From the NCBI GenBank assembly GCA_902778375.1, contig CACYXJ010000008.1, forward strand, positions 1-49,385: 49,385 nt of DNA, in the 5' to 3' direction. This DNA comes from an uncultured Erysipelotrichaceae bacterium. GTDB lineage: Bacteria > Bacillota_I > Bacilli_A > Erysipelotrichales > Erysipelotrichaceae. Numbering within the stretch: the stretch's first letter is position 1; each line of letters opens with the position of its first letter. Shown here piece after piece: positions 17,790-27,655 of this stretch. The notes under the pieces were generated by a model that saw only the letters and a list, made by a program, of their open reading frames with translations, had not been told where the DNA came from and did no database searches. A program made the position numbers and the translations under genes.

Positions 17790-19862
17790 ATGCCAAGAGA
17801 GTATCCGCTGAACAAGATACGTAATATCGGAATCATGGCTCACATCGATGCCGGCAAAACGACAACGACCGAGCGTATCCTTTATTACACAGGCAAGATA
17901 TACAAGATCGGTGAAACTCATGACGGCGCTTCCCAGATGGACTGGATGGCTCAGGAGCAGGAACGTGGTATTACGATCACATCCGCAGCCACGACCTGTC
18001 ACTGGAAAGACTGCCAGATCAACATCATTGATACACCAGGTCACGTCGACTTCACGGCTGAAGTAGAACGTTCCCTGCGTGTCCTTGACGGAGCAGTCAC
18101 CGTACTTGACTCGAAGGCAGGTGTTGAACCGCAGACCGAGACAGTCTGGAGACAGGCTACAGAATACAAGGTTCCGCGTATCGTCTTCTCCAATAAGATG
18201 GACGCGACCGGTGCTGACTTTGAAATGTCAGTCAATTCGATCGGAAACAGGCTGGGTGCCAAGGCAGCTGCAATTCAGATGCCGATCGGTGCCGAACAGT
18301 CCTTCCGCGGTATCATTGACCTCGTAACGATGCGCCAGTACATGTACAACAATGACCTGGGCACCGATATTATCGAGTCCGATATCGATGACATGTTCAT
18401 CGATAAGGCGACAGAAATGCATCAGACGATGCTGGAAATGATCGCCGACTACGACGAAGACCTGATGATGAAGGTTCTCGAAGGGGAAGAGCCGACAGTT
18501 GAGGAAATCAAGAAGGCCATCAGAGCCGGTGTCCTGACTTCTGAATTCTTCCCGGTTATGTGCGGTTCGGCATATAAGAACAAGGGTGTCCAGCTGATGC
18601 TGGATGCGGTTGTCGACTATCTGCCGGCACCGACAGACATTCCGTCAATCAAGGGTACGAGGAAAGACGGAACAGAGTGCGAAGTTCATCCTTCTGATGA
18701 TGAACCGTTCAGCGCTCTGGCCTTCAAGGTTGCGACTGACCCGTTCGTCGGAAGACTGACGTACTTCCGCGTTTACTCCGGTACAGCCACAGCCGGAAGC
18801 TATGTACTCAACGCTTCCAAGGACAGAAGAGAAAGATTCGGCCGTCTGGTGCGCATGCACGCCAACCACCGTGCCGATATCAATGAAGTATATGCCGGTG
18901 ACATCGCCGGTGCCGTCGGTCTGAAGAACACGACGACCGGTGACACCTTGTGCGATGAAAAGAACCCGGTCATCCTCGAATCCATGGTATTCCCGGAGCC
19001 GGTCATCCAGATGTCGGTAGAACCCAGAACCAAGGCAGACTCCCAGAAGATGGACGACGCCCTGGCAAAACTGGCGGAAGAAGACCCGACATTCCGTACA
19101 TATACAGATGAAGAAACCGGTCAGACGATCATTGCCGGTGTCGGCGAACTGCAGCTCGACATCATCATGGACCGTATGAAGAGAGAATTCAAAGTTGAGG
19201 CTACTGCCGGCGCGCCGCAGGTTGCATACCGCGAAACGATCCGCAGGGAAGCCGAAACAGAAGGCCGCTTCATCCGTCAGTCCGGCGGTCATGGTCAGTA
19301 TGGTGACGTATGGATCAGATTCTCGCCGAACCCGGGCAAGGGCTTCGAATTCGAAGACGCAACCGTCGGCGGATCCGTTCCGAAGGAATTCATCAAGCCG
19401 ACCCAGGCAGGTCTGGAAGAAGCACTCAACAACGGACTTGTTGCCGGTTATCCGGTCGTTGATATCAAGGCTGTCCTCTTCGACGGCAGCTACCACGATG
19501 TCGACTCCAGTGAACAGGCATATAAGATCGCCGCATCCCTGGCTCTGAAAGAAGCAGCCAAGGTCTGCGATCCGGCCATCCTGGAACCGATCATGGCAGT
19601 AGATATCACAGCCCCGGCTGAGTATCTCGGTGCGGTCATGGGCGACGTCACAAAGAGACGCGGCTCGATCCGCGAGCAGGAAGAAATGGGCAATGCCATC
19701 AAGGTCAAAGCCTTCATCCCGCTGGCTCAGATGTTCGGTTATGTAACAGATCTGCGTTCCTTCACACAGGGCCGCGGCAACTACATGATGCAGATGGATC
19801 ACTACGAAGAAGTGCCGAAGAACATCGCCAAGGAAATCATCGAGAAAAACAGCACAAAATAA
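17790..19862 (+). CDS. fusA: Elongation factor G
   Basis: Translocation GTPase, 690 residues. The G domain shows [15 protein letters not shown] (P-loop), [12 protein letters not shown] (switch I), DTPGHVDF and NKMD. Domain IV carries [12 protein letters not shown]. It is placed third in the str operon, with an aaggagcgact ribosome site. No anomalies. Confidence 0.98.
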   Translation: MPREYPLNKIRNIGIMAHIDAGKTTTTERILYYTGKIYKIGETHDGASQMDWMAQEQERGITITSAATTCHWKDCQINIIDTPGHVDFTAEVERSLRVLDGAVTVLDSKAGVEPQTETVWRQATEYKVPRIVFSNKMDATGADFEMSVNSIGNRLGAKAAAIQMPIGAEQSFRGIIDLVTMRQYMYNNDLGTDIIESDIDDMFIDKATEMHQTMLEMIADYDEDLMMKVLEGEEPTVEEIKKAIRAGVLTSEFFPVMCGSAYKNKGVQLMLDAVVDYLPAPTDIPSIKGTRKDGTECEVHPSDDEPFSALAFKVATDPFVGRLTYFRVYSGTATAGSYVLNASKDRRERFGRLVRMHANHRADINEVYAGDIAGAVGLKNTTTGDTLCDEKNPVILESMVFPEPVIQMSVEPRTKADSQKMDDALAKLAEEDPTFRTYTDEETGQTIIAGVGELQLDIIMDRMKREFKVEATAGAPQVAYRETIRREAETEGRFIRQSGGHGQYGDVWIRFSPNPGKGFEFEDATVGGSVPKEFIKPTQAGLEEALNNGLVAGYPVVDIKAVLFDGSYHDVDSSEQAYKIAASLALKEAAKVCDPAILEPIMAVDITAPAEYLGAVMGDVTKRRGSIREQEEMGNAIKVKAFIPLAQMFGYVTDLRSFTQGRGNYMMQMDHYEEVPKNIAKEIIEKNSTK

Positions 19863-19876
19863 AACAGAAGTAATTA

Positions 19877-19905
19877 TTGCAATTGGATATACGGTCGGCT
19901 AAAAT
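19877..19905 (+). promoter_or_regulatory. Internal promoter for tuf
   Basis: TTGCAA (19877-19882), 17-bp spacer, TAAAAT (19900-19905), in the 83-bp gap between fusA and tuf. It would let EF-Tu be made in excess of the other str products. The same -35 (TTGCAA) is used by the S10 promoter. Confidence 0.65.
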
Positions 19906-19945
19906 ATTAGCAGACTGAAAATAGAAAATCGGAGGAAAAAACATT

Positions 19946-21139
19946 ATGGCAAAGCAACAGTTTGACCGGTCTCTCGAACACGTAAACATCGGTACGATCG
20001 GTCACGTAGACCACGGTAAGACAACTCTGACAGCAGCTATCACAAAGTATCTGGCTGAACATCCGGAAGATGGTAAGGCAGTCTTTGAAGCTTACGACAA
20101 GATCGATGGCGCTCCGGAAGAAAAGGCTCGTGGTATCACTATCAACACTGCACACATCGAATACCAGACAACAAAGAGACACTATGCTCACGTTGACTGC
20201 CCAGGTCATGCCGACTATGTCAAGAACATGATCACAGGTGCTGCGCAGATGGATGGTGCGATCCTCGTCGTTGCCGCAACAGACGGACCGATGCCGCAGA
20301 CCCGTGAGCACATCCTGCTCGCCCGTCAGGTAGGCGTACCTTGCATGGTTGTCTTCCTGAACAAGTGCGACATGGTTGATGACGAAGAACTGATCGACCT
20401 CGTTGAAATGGAAGTTCGCGAACTGCTGTCTGAATATGGATTCGACGGCGACAACTGCCCGGTTATCCGCGGTTCCGCATTCGGCGCTCTGAACGGCGAT
20501 CCGAAGTGGACACCGGCTATCAAGGAACTCCTTGATGCTGTTGATGAATACATCCCGGCACCGGTACATGAATTCGACAAGCCGTTCCTGATGGCTGTTG
20601 AAGACGTCTTCACAATCACAGGCCGTGGTACAGTTGCTACAGGTCGTGTAGAGCGTGGCAGACTGAACATGAACGACGATGTTGAAATCGTTGGTATCAG
20701 ACCGACACGTAAGACAGTCGTTACAGGTATCGAAATGTTCCGTAAGCTCCTGGAATTCGCCCAGGCTGGGGACAACATCGGTGCTCTGCTGCGTGGTGTC
20801 AACCGTGACGAAGTCGAGCGTGGCCAGGTCCTGGCAAAGCCGGGTTCTGTTACTCCGCACACAACTTTCAAGGCTCAGGTCTATGTCCTGACAAAGGAAG
20901 AAGGCGGACGTCACACACCGTTCGTTTCCAACTACCGTCCGCAGTTCTATTTCCGTACAACAGACGTTACAGGCGTTATCACTCTCCCGGAAGGCACAGA
21001 AATGTGCATGCCTGGTGACAACGTTGAAATGAACGTCGAACTGCTGAGCCCGATCGCTATCGAACAGGGAACAAGATTCTCCATTCGTGAAGGCGGCCGT
21101 ACAGTAGGTTCCGGAAACATCATCGAAGTCATTAAGTAA
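19946..21139 (+). CDS. tuf: Elongation factor Tu
   Basis: GTPase that delivers aminoacyl-tRNA to the ribosome, 397 residues. [15 protein letters not shown] (P-loop), [28 protein letters not shown] with the catalytic His, and NKCDM are all present; domains II and III end in SGNIIEVIK. It ends the str operon before a terminator. Codon use is strongly biased, as expected of a highly expressed gene. Confidence 0.99.
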   Translation: MAKQQFDRSLEHVNIGTIGHVDHGKTTLTAAITKYLAEHPEDGKAVFEAYDKIDGAPEEKARGITINTAHIEYQTTKRHYAHVDCPGHADYVKNMITGAAQMDGAILVVAATDGPMPQTREHILLARQVGVPCMVVFLNKCDMVDDEELIDLVEMEVRELLSEYGFDGDNCPVIRGSAFGALNGDPKWTPAIKELLDAVDEYIPAPVHEFDKPFLMAVEDVFTITGRGTVATGRVERGRLNMNDDVEIVGIRPTRKTVVTGIEMFRKLLEFAQAGDNIGALLRGVNRDEVERGQVLAKPGSVTPHTTFKAQVYVLTKEEGGRHTPFVSNYRPQFYFRTTDVTGVITLPEGTEMCMPGDNVEMNVELLSPIAIEQGTRFSIREGGRTVGSGNIIEVIK

Positions 21140-21164
21140 TCTGCTTAACTGATAAGAGAAAACG

Positions 21165-21211
21165 AAAACCGAAGAATTGATGCCCATATGCGTCAGGACT
21201 TCGGTTTTTTT
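21165..21211 (+). terminator. Terminator of the str operon
   Basis: 10-bp perfect outer stem (21165-21174 with 21199-21208), extended by an inner helix with G-T pairs, followed by seven T (counting from 21205). Confidence 0.93.
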
Positions 21212-21248
21212 GTCTGTTTTGTCCGGTATTGATTTGAAACCGTTATGA

Positions 21249-21282
21249 TAATATGGAAATGAACGAACCGGAATGCCGGTTC
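21249..21282 (+). promoter_or_regulatory. Promoter -10 and 5' hairpin of the barnase-like gene
   Basis: An extended -10 (TG-A-TAATAT, box at 21249-21254) is followed by a perfect 7-bp hairpin GAACCGG-AATG-CCGGTTC (21265-21282), whose right arm directly abuts the ribosome site agggagagg. The stem could limit ribosome access or stabilise the mRNA. No good -35 is seen. Confidence 0.45.
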
Positions 21283-21294
21283 AGGGAGAGGAAT

Positions 21295-22149
21295 ATGAAC
21301 CAACTGAAAAAGCTGCTGCTTCTGATACCGGTGCTGCTGCTCGGACTGTTATTTCTTGTATTCCGTCCGGCGAATCCCGTGCCTGACCCGCAGCCGGATC
21401 CGATCGTTGATCCAACTCCGGAGCCTGCCGGTGTCCTGGACGAAAACGGTGTATACGACAGCAAGGACGAAGTAGCCTTGTATCTGTATACGTACCATCA
21501 TCTTCCTTATAATTATATGACCAAGAAGGAAGCCAGAAAGCAGGGCTGGGAAGACGGCCCGCTGCATCTGGTCGTGGAAGGCATGTGCCTGGGCGGCGAT
21601 GTCTTCGGGAACAGGGAAGGGCTGCTGCCGGTAATTGCCGGCAGGTACTATGAGTGCGATATCGATACCCTGAACTCGGATGACCGCGGCCAGAAGCGTA
21701 TCATCTGGTCGGATAACTGGGACATCTATTACACCGACGACAAATACAAGTCATTCGAGAAACTTTATGATGGCATCAAGGTGCAGCAACCGGAGAATAT
21801 CGATGTTCCGGATGAAAACGGAGTATATGACACAAAAGATGAGGTGGCGCTGTATCTTTATACCTATCACCATCTTCCGTCCAACTTCATGACGAAGAAA
21901 GAAGCCCGCAAACTGGGCTGGGATGGCGGTGCGCTGAGCCAGGTGGTCAGCGGCATGTGCCTGGGCGGCGACGTCTACAGCAACTATGAAGGCGTTCTCC
22001 CTGACATACCGGGCAATTATTATGAATGCGACATCGATACCCTCAACCGGAAGAAGCGCGGCGAAAAACGCATCATCTGGTCGGATGACTGGGATATCTA
22101 CTATACAGAAGATCATTACGAGACGTTCGAAAAACTCTATGGAGACTGA
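21295..22149 (+). CDS. Exported tandem-barnase ribonuclease (two N1/barnase domains)
   Basis: 284 residues. A hydrophobic N-terminus (7-23, no lipobox) exports or anchors it, then a Pro/Asp-rich linker, then two barnase-like domains, about 49-159 and 173-283, aligned with a constant offset of 124. Each has LYLYTYHHLP, a MTKKEARKxGW lysine (K77/K201, barnase K27), LGGDV, YYECDID with the general-base Glu (E120/E244, barnase E73) and the arginines R131/R135 and R255/R259 (barnase R83/R87). The catalytic His (barnase H102) is Lys150 in domain 1 but His274 in domain 2. Barnase R59 is Arg107 in domain 1 but Tyr231 in domain 2. Each domain has two Cys (98/121, 222/245). Barstar follows 2 bp later. 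Start chosen by agggagagg. Confidence 0.92.
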   Translation: MNQLKKLLLLIPVLLLGLLFLVFRPANPVPDPQPDPIVDPTPEPAGVLDENGVYDSKDEVALYLYTYHHLPYNYMTKKEARKQGWEDGPLHLVVEGMCLGGDVFGNREGLLPVIAGRYYECDIDTLNSDDRGQKRIIWSDNWDIYYTDDKYKSFEKLYDGIKVQQPENIDVPDENGVYDTKDEVALYLYTYHHLPSNFMTKKEARKLGWDGGALSQVVSGMCLGGDVYSNYEGVLPDIPGNYYECDIDTLNRKKRGEKRIIWSDDWDIYYTEDHYETFEKLYGD

Positions 22150-22151
22150 AT

Positions 22152-22427
22152 ATGGCAAGAAGAACAATCAGACTTGACGGAAGCCGCATAACAAACCGCA
22201 AAGACATGGCGGTTTATATGAAAGAGATTTTCTCCTTTCCGGAAACCTTCGGCGGCAACCTGGACGCATTGCACGACTGTCTTTCGGAAGTCAATGCCGA
22301 TACCGTGATTCAGCTGGACGAAGAGACTCTCAGAACGGTTTGCGATGAGAAGTATGCATGGAAAGTCATGCGGGTGTTGCTGGACGAGACCGAAGACAAC
22401 CCCCATATCAGGGTGAAATTGTTATGA
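22152..22427 (+). CDS. Barstar-like ribonuclease inhibitor (immunity protein)
   Basis: 91-residue cytoplasmic inhibitor of barnase-type RNases. Its FGGNLDALHDCLSEV matches the barstar inhibitory helix: Asn, Leu and Asp at the positions of barstar N33, L34 and D35, and the key Asp corresponding to barstar D39. The usual Tyr29 position is Thr, so the contact with the RNase may differ. It starts 2 bp after the double-barnase stop, with a ggag inside that gene's end, so immunity is co-expressed with the toxin. Only one barstar serves the two RNase domains. A terminator follows. Confidence 0.92.
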   Translation: MARRTIRLDGSRITNRKDMAVYMKEIFSFPETFGGNLDALHDCLSEVNADTVIQLDEETLRTVCDEKYAWKVMRVLLDETEDNPHIRVKLL

Positions 22428-22476
22428 AAAAGTAACGCATTCAGCAAAAAAAGCGCTTACATTGATCGAAAAAACA

Positions 22477-22506
22477 GGGTGGAAACCAGTTGCGTTTCCG
22501 CCTTTT
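22477..22506 (+). terminator. Terminator after barstar
   Basis: 9-bp stem with one G-T pair (22478-22486 with 22494-22502), 7-base loop, TTTT tail. It isolates the barnase-barstar unit from the S10 operon. Confidence 0.8.
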
Positions 22507-22537
22507 AAAATTTCTCGAAAATCCTTTAAAAATGTGC

Positions 22538-22566
22538 TTGCAATGGGCATTTTGGGGTGGTACTAT
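22538..22566 (+). promoter_or_regulatory. Promoter of the S10 operon
   Basis: TTGCAA (22538-22543), 17-bp spacer, TACTAT (22561-22566). Confidence 0.8.
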
Positions 22567-22571
22567 ATTGA

Positions 22572-22680
22572 AGCACTCGCGTAGACGTGGGAGGTTGCCG
22601 GCACGCCGAAATGCGTTGTCACGGTAAGCGTGATAACCGGGGAATTTCCACTGAGCGATCCCGAAGAGGGAGTGAATATA
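22572..22680 (+). promoter_or_regulatory. S10 operon leader RNA
   Basis: About 110 nt of structured leader. A GGTT...CACGC helix (from 22593) closes with GCGTG...AACC (to 22638), and ACGTGGGAGG and GGGAATTTCCAC sequences flank it. A TCCC-GAAGA-GGGA hairpin (22659-22671) lies just before the ribosome site. The general look is that of Bacillota S10-operon leaders, probably a site for feedback by a ribosomal protein such as L4; the ligand is not shown by the sequence. Confidence 0.55.
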
Positions 22681-22694
22681 AGGAGGAAAAATTC

Positions 22695-23006
22695 ATGGCA
22701 AAGAACTCTGTAAGAATTCGTCTGAAGGCTTACGAGAACAGAAGTTTGGACGCAGCCAGCGAGAAGATCGTCTCGACTGCCACAAACCACGGCGCAAAGA
22801 AAATCGTCGGACCTGTTCCGCTGCCGACAGAACGCGAAGTCATCACAATACTTCGTGCAGTACACAAGTACAAGGACTCTCGTGAACAGTTCGAGATCCG
22901 TACACACAAGAGACTGATCGAAATCATCGGCCCGAGCGCTGAAACGATCGACGCCCTGAGCAGACTGGATCTGCCGTCCGGTGTCGACATTGAGATCAAA
23001 CTTTAA
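22695..23006 (+). CDS. rpsJ: Ribosomal protein S10
   Basis: 30S head protein and, in other bacteria, the NusE transcription-antitermination partner. 103 residues, standard length; [17 protein letters not shown] and [14 protein letters not shown] are typical. The start at 22695 follows aaggaggaaaaattc; the in-frame ATG 36 codons upstream lies in the structured leader and is not used. First gene of the S10 operon. Confidence 0.98.
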   Translation: MAKNSVRIRLKAYENRSLDAASEKIVSTATNHGAKKIVGPVPLPTEREVITILRAVHKYKDSREQFEIRTHKRLIEIIGPSAETIDALSRLDLPSGVDIEIKL

Positions 23007-23027
23007 GGAAAGGACCGGTGAATACAG

Positions 23028-23720
23028 ATGAAAGGTATTTTAGGACGTAAGCTCGGTATGACACAGGTCTTTACAACGAACGGCGAACTGATTCCGGTCA
23101 CAGTCGTTGAAGTAAAACCGAACGTCGTATTGCAGAAGAAAACAAACGAGACAGATGGCTATGAAGCAGTCCAGCTCGGCTATGAGGATGTCAAGGAACA
23201 TCGTTCCAACAAGCCGGCCATCGGTCATGCCAAGAAGGCAAACACAGCACCGAAGCACTACATCAGAGAAATCAAGGCTGATGAAATGATGGACCTGGAA
23301 GTCGGCGCCGAAGTCAAGGCTGATCTGTTCAAGGCCGGCGACATGGTCGATGTCCAGGGCATCAGCAAGGGTCACGGCTACACAGGCACGATCGCCCGCT
23401 ACAACGCCCACCGCGGACCTGAATCCCATGGTGGATCCAAGAACGTCAGACACATCGGTTCTCTGGCAACAACCGGACGTAACAACGGCCGTATCGAAAA
23501 GAACACACCGATGCCGGGTCACGACGGTGTCTACACAACGACCAACCAGAACCTGACAGTTGTCAAGGTTGACGCGGAAGAGGGATACATCCTGATCAAG
23601 GGTAATGTCCCGGGTCCGAAGAAGGGTCTGGTCATGATCAAGACAACCGTCAAGCCGGTGAAAGAAACAGCAGCTCCGGAGCTGGTCAGCTACGCAGCCG
23701 CTGAAGAAGAAGGAAAGTAA
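23028..23720 (+). CDS. rplC: Ribosomal protein L3
   Basis: Early-assembly 23S rRNA-binding protein near the peptidyl-transferase centre. 230 residues, slightly longer than the common ~209 because of an Ala/Glu-rich C-terminal tail. MKGILGRKLGMTQVF and MPGHDGVYTTTNQNLTVVKV are family signatures. Confidence 0.98.
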   Translation: MKGILGRKLGMTQVFTTNGELIPVTVVEVKPNVVLQKKTNETDGYEAVQLGYEDVKEHRSNKPAIGHAKKANTAPKHYIREIKADEMMDLEVGAEVKADLFKAGDMVDVQGISKGHGYTGTIARYNAHRGPESHGGSKNVRHIGSLATTGRNNGRIEKNTPMPGHDGVYTTTNQNLTVVKVDAEEGYILIKGNVPGPKKGLVMIKTTVKPVKETAAPELVSYAAAEEEGK

Positions 23721-23733
23721 GAGGAGGTAAACG

Positions 23734-24363
23734 ATGTCAAAGGTTGATGTATACAATCAGAAAGCCGAGGTCGTTAAGTCCATCGAGCTGTCTGACGCCG
23801 TGTTCGGCATTGAGCCGAATCAGCAGGCAATGTATGACGCAGTTCTCGTCTACCTCGCCGGTTTAAGACAGGGAACACATTCCACAAAGACAAGAGGCTT
23901 TGTATCCGGCACCGGCAAGAAGCCGTACCGCCAGAAGGGAACAGGCCGCGCCCGTCAGGGTTCCACCAGAGCCACACAGTGGAGAGGCGGAGCCATCGCG
24001 TTCGGTCCGCATCCCCGCAAGTACAACCTCAAGATGAACCGCAAGGTCCGTCAGCTGGCTCTCCGCTCTGCACTGAGCGAAAAGAACCAGAACAGCGATC
24101 TGAAAGTGATTGACAGTCTGGCATTCGACGAGATCAAGACAAAGAAAGCTGTTGCACTTCTGGATGCCTTCGGCTTCGACAGAAAGACTCTGTTCGTCGC
24201 TGACGCTTCCGAGGACTTCGACAACGCATATGTTTCCATGAGAAACATTCCGAATGCAATGCTGGTTACTGTTTCGGGCCTCAATGTTTACGACATTGTC
24301 AACGCTGACAAGATCGTCTTCACTGAAGCCGCTGCAGAAAAAGCAGGGGAGGTATTCGCATAA
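23734..24363 (+). CDS. rplD: Ribosomal protein L4
   Basis: Exit-tunnel protein, 209 residues; the tunnel loop is KPYRQKGTGRARQGS with WRGGAIAFGPHPR. L4 is the feedback repressor of the S10 operon in E. coli. Its stop overlaps the rplW start (TAATG), so the two are coupled. Confidence 0.98.
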   Translation: MSKVDVYNQKAEVVKSIELSDAVFGIEPNQQAMYDAVLVYLAGLRQGTHSTKTRGFVSGTGKKPYRQKGTGRARQGSTRATQWRGGAIAFGPHPRKYNLKMNRKVRQLALRSALSEKNQNSDLKVIDSLAFDEIKTKKAVALLDAFGFDRKTLFVADASEDFDNAYVSMRNIPNAMLVTVSGLNVYDIVNADKIVFTEAAAEKAGEVFA

Positions 24364-24653
24364 TGAGTGCTCGTGACATTATTATCCGCCCGGTCGTCAC
24401 AGAAAAGACGATGAAGATGGCTAACGACGACAACAAGATCACATTCGTCGTTTCGAAAAACTCCAACAAGGTTTCCGTTGCCCAGGCAATCAAGGAAATC
24501 TACGGTATCACAGCGGAAAAGGTCAACATCGTTAACGTTCACCCGAAGATGAGAAGAGTCGGACGTTACCAGGGTAAGACAAACGCTGTCAAGAAAGCGA
24601 TCGTCAAACTGCCGGAAGGCACATCGATCGATATCTTCGGTACAGAAGAGTAA
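24363..24653 (+). CDS. rplW: Ribosomal protein L23
   Basis: Tunnel-exit protein that docks trigger factor and SRP. 96 residues, normal; RDIIIRPVVTEKT at the start and RVGRYQGKTNAVKKA are typical. A 65-bp gap with a small CGGAG/CTCCG hairpin (24671-24697 region) separates it from rplB; I see no gene or promoter there. Confidence 0.97.
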   Translation: MSARDIIIRPVVTEKTMKMANDDNKITFVVSKNSNKVSVAQAIKEIYGITAEKVNIVNVHPKMRRVGRYQGKTNAVKKAIVKLPEGTSIDIFGTEE

Positions 24654-24718
24654 TTGAGAAGTAACTATCGGAGGAATATCGCTATCTCCGGATAACATGC
24701 GAAAGGAAAGAAGAGAAA

Positions 24719-25552
24719 ATGGCAATTATCAAATATAAGCCGACCAGCAACGGCCGCAGAAATATGACCACTCTCGACAACGATGTCATCACGACATCGA
24801 AGCCGGAAAAGAGTCTGCTCGCGCCGCTCAACAAGAAGGCCGGCAGAAACAACACCGGTAAGATCATGACCCGCCATCAGGGCGGCGGTGCCAAGCAGAA
24901 GTACAGAATCATCGACTTCAAGAGAAACAAGGACAACGTTCCGGGCAAGGTCGCTTCCATCGAATACGATCCGAACCGCAACGCCAACATCGCTCTGGTC
25001 CACTATGCCGACGGTGAAAAGAGATACATCATTCACCCGGAAGGACTGAAGGTCGGTGACACCGTCATCTCCGGTGAGGCAGTCGACATCAAGGTCGGCA
25101 ACGCCATGGAAATGAAGAACATCCCGGACGGAACATTCGTCCACAACGTCGAGCTGAAAGCCGGCAAGGGCGGCCAGATGGCCAGATCCGCAGGCTGCAG
25201 CGCTCAGATCCTCGGTTCCGAAGGCGGCTTCGTTACCCTGCGTCTGTCCTCCGGCGAAGTCCGCCGTGTTCACAGCAACTGCCGCGCTACAGTCGGCGTT
25301 GTCGGCAATGGCCAGTACAACCTGATCAACTGGGGTAAGGCAGGACGTAACAGACACAGAGGCATCCGTCCGACAGTCAGAGGTTCCGCGATGAACCCGG
25401 TCGACCATCCGCACGGCGGTGGTGAAGGCCGTTCACCGATCGGTCGCAAAGCTCCGATGACACCGTGGGGCAAGAAAGCCATGGGCGTCAAGACACGCAA
25501 CACGAAAGCGAAGTCCAATAAGTACATCGTAAGAAGAAGAAACGGGAAATAA
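24719..25552 (+). CDS. rplB: Ribosomal protein L2
   Basis: Central 50S protein near the peptidyl-transferase centre, 277 residues, normal. It shows the [18 protein letters not shown] motif, and its universal C-terminal [19 protein letters not shown] includes the conserved His in DHPHGGG. Confidence 0.99.
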   Translation: MAIIKYKPTSNGRRNMTTLDNDVITTSKPEKSLLAPLNKKAGRNNTGKIMTRHQGGGAKQKYRIIDFKRNKDNVPGKVASIEYDPNRNANIALVHYADGEKRYIIHPEGLKVGDTVISGEAVDIKVGNAMEMKNIPDGTFVHNVELKAGKGGQMARSAGCSAQILGSEGGFVTLRLSSGEVRRVHSNCRATVGVVGNGQYNLINWGKAGRNRHRGIRPTVRGSAMNPVDHPHGGGEGRSPIGRKAPMTPWGKKAMGVKTRNTKAKSNKYIVRRRNGK

Positions 25553-25572
25553 TTGAAAGGAGAGAATGAATA

Positions 25573-25842
25573 ATGTCAAGAAGTGTTAAAAAGGGTCCGT
25601 TCTGTGATGCCTATCTTCTGAAGAAGGTTGAAGCACTGAACGCTGCCAACAAAAAAGAAGTAATTAAGACATGGTCACGCCGTTCAACGATTTTCCCGAG
25701 CTTCGTTGAGCACACATTCGCTGTTCATAACGGCAAGGAACATGTGCCGGTATATGTTACAGAGGATATGGTCGGACATAAGCTCGGTGAGTTTGTTCCG
25801 ACAAGAAAGTTCGGCGGACACGGCGCCGACAAGAAGGGATAA
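25573..25842 (+). CDS. rpsS: Ribosomal protein S19
   Basis: 30S head protein, 89 residues; [18 protein letters not shown] and [12 protein letters not shown] are typical, ending in [13 protein letters not shown]. It follows rplB after 20 bp with a ggagagaatgaata site. Confidence 0.98.
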   Translation: MSRSVKKGPFCDAYLLKKVEALNAANKKEVIKTWSRRSTIFPSFVEHTFAVHNGKEHVPVYVTEDMVGHKLGEFVPTRKFGGHGADKKG

Positions 25843-25856
25843 GGAGGAACGCTGAG

Positions 25857-26192
25857 ATGGATGTAAAAGCAACCGCTAAAACAGTTCGCAACACACCTCG
25901 GAAAGTCCGCCTTGTTCTGGACCTGATCAGAGGCAAGAGTGTTGAAGAAGCGCTGGCTATCCTGGCCTTCACACCGAACCAGGCTGCAACAGCAGTCGCC
26001 AAGGTCGTAAAGAGCGCCGCTGCCAACGCAACAAACAACCATCAGCTGAATGAAGAAGACCTGTATGTCAAGGCCTGCTACGCTGATGAAGGTATCACAC
26101 TGAAGCGCTACATGCCCCGTGCAAAGGGAAGCGCATCTCAGATCTTAAAGAGAACGAGCCACATCACAGTCGTGGTTTCTGATGAGAAATAA
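25857..26192 (+). CDS. rplV: Ribosomal protein L22
   Basis: Exit-tunnel protein, 111 residues. [20 protein letters not shown] is the signature, and the tunnel beta-hairpin is [20 protein letters not shown]. No insertion in the hairpin that would suggest macrolide resistance. Confidence 0.98.
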   Translation: MDVKATAKTVRNTPRKVRLVLDLIRGKSVEEALAILAFTPNQAATAVAKVVKSAAANATNNHQLNEEDLYVKACYADEGITLKRYMPRAKGSASQILKRTSHITVVVSDEK

Positions 26193-26209
26193 GGGAGGAA
26201 GATCGTAGA

Positions 26210-27016
26210 ATGGGACAGAAAGTTAGCCCGATCGGCATGCGCGTCGGCGTTATCCGTGACTGGGAATCCAGATGGTACGCAGACAAAGCTGAATTTGGTG
26301 ATCTTCTGAACGAAGACATCAAGGTTCGTGAATTCCTGGAAAAGGAACTCAAAGACGCTTACATCTCCAGAATCGAGATCGAGCGTACAGGTAAGAAAGA
26401 CTGCAAGGTCATTATCCGCTGTGCCCGTCCGGGTGCTGTCGTCGGCAAGGAAGGCGACAAGGATAAGATGGAAATTCTGAAGTCCAAACTGGCAAAACTG
26501 ACAGGCGGCAAAAACATCAAGATCGATGTCATCGCTGTTGCCAATCCGGATCTGGATGCGCGTCTGGTTGCCCGCAAGATCTGCGAACAGCTGGAAGCAC
26601 GTCAGTCCTTCCGTATTGCCCAGAAGAAGACAATTCAGAGCACAATGCGTGCCGGTGCCAAGGGCATCAAGACTCTGGCAAAGGGACGTCTCGGCGGTGC
26701 AGAAATTGCCCGTTCCGAGGGATATTCAAGAGGTGTCGTACCGCTGCACACACTCAGAAGCGACATTGACTATGCCTGCGAAGAGGCACAGACAACATAC
26801 GGCAAACTGGGCGTCAAAGTCTGGATCTGCCGCGGTGAAGTCCTGCCTGGTCAGATGGTCAAGGAACCGGAAGCTCCTGCCCGTGCACCGAGAGGCGACC
26901 GCAGAAACGGCAGAAGAAATCCGCGCGACGGTCAGAGAAGACCTGCCCGCCGTCCGGCTGCAAACGCTGAAGGCGCAAAGCCGGCAGCAGCTCCTGCCGA
27001 AGGAGGTAACGAGTAA
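26210..27016 (+). CDS. rpsC: Ribosomal protein S3 with extended C-terminal tail
   Basis: 30S head protein at the mRNA entry site. 268 residues, about 50 longer than Bacillus S3. The KH domain and the [12 protein letters not shown] core are normal. After about residue 220 comes a low-complexity basic then Ala/Pro tail ([20 protein letters not shown], then [13 protein letters not shown]). Such tails vary among Bacillota and probably contact mRNA or nearby rRNA; that role is inference. Confidence 0.97.
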   Translation: MGQKVSPIGMRVGVIRDWESRWYADKAEFGDLLNEDIKVREFLEKELKDAYISRIEIERTGKKDCKVIIRCARPGAVVGKEGDKDKMEILKSKLAKLTGGKNIKIDVIAVANPDLDARLVARKICEQLEARQSFRIAQKKTIQSTMRAGAKGIKTLAKGRLGGAEIARSEGYSRGVVPLHTLRSDIDYACEEAQTTYGKLGVKVWICRGEVLPGQMVKEPEAPARAPRGDRRNGRRNPRDGQRRPARRPAANAEGAKPAAAPAEGGNE

Positions 27017-27018
27017 TC

Positions 27019-27438
27019 ATGTTAATGCCTAACAGAACGAAATACAGAAGACCGCACCGTCTGAGTTATGAAGGACGCGCAAAGGCCGGACGTACCGTTA
27101 CATTCGGTGAATACGGACTTGTTGCCGACGAAGGCGGATATATCAGCAGTGCCCAGATCGAAGCTGCCCGTGTCGCCATGACACGTTACATGAACAGAGG
27201 CGGTAAGGTCTGGATCAAGATCTTCCCGCAGCTTGCCAGAACAAAGAAGCCGCTGGAAGTACGTATGGGCTCCGGTAAAGGTGCTCCCGACCACTGGGTA
27301 GCAGTCGCCCAGAAGGGCCGCGTGCTCTTCGAGGTCGCCGGTGTCAGCGAAGAAGTCGCAAGAGAAGCATTAAGACTTGCCGCAATGAAACTCTGCGTCA
27401 AGACCCGCTTCGTTAAGAAAGGCGAGGAGGAGAAGTAA
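27019..27438 (+). CDS. rplP: Ribosomal protein L16
   Basis: 50S protein at the tRNA elbow, 139 residues; [20 protein letters not shown] and [14 protein letters not shown] are typical. Two ATGs lie two codons apart (27019 and 27025). The first gives [11 protein letters not shown], matching the common MLLPKRVKYRR, so it is preferred. The ribosome site ggaggt lies in the rpsC end. Confidence 0.97.
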   Translation: MLMPNRTKYRRPHRLSYEGRAKAGRTVTFGEYGLVADEGGYISSAQIEAARVAMTRYMNRGGKVWIKIFPQLARTKKPLEVRMGSGKGAPDHWVAVAQKGRVLFEVAGVSEEVAREALRLAAMKLCVKTRFVKKGEEEK

Positions 27439-27440
27439 TC

Positions 27441-27641
27441 ATGAATGTGAAAGAAGTCAGAGATCTGAGCAACGAAGAACTCCAGAAGGAAATCACATCC
27501 CTGAAGGAAGAGCTGTACACCCTGCGCTTTGCCCAGGCTACAGGCAGCCTCGAGAATCCTGCTCGTATCAGAGATATCAAGAAGACAATTGCCCGCATTA
27601 AGACCGTCATTACTGAACGTGCCAATGCGCAGGCTGAATAA
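27441..27641 (+). CDS. rpmC: Ribosomal protein L29
   Basis: Two-helix protein at the tunnel exit, 66 residues, standard. [20 protein letters not shown] and [19 protein letters not shown] are typical. It starts 2 bp after rplP, with gaggaggagaag inside the rplP end, so translation is probably coupled. Confidence 0.97.
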   Translation: MNVKEVRDLSNEELQKEITSLKEELYTLRFAQATGSLENPARIRDIKKTIARIKTVITERANAQAE

Positions 27642-27655
27642 AGGAGGGCACAGAA

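Noticed and set aside
19907..21187. A 426-codon minus-strand frame across tuf, and similar ones across fusA, purD and purL
   Set aside because: They mirror highly biased, conserved genes and lack ribosome sites and motifs.
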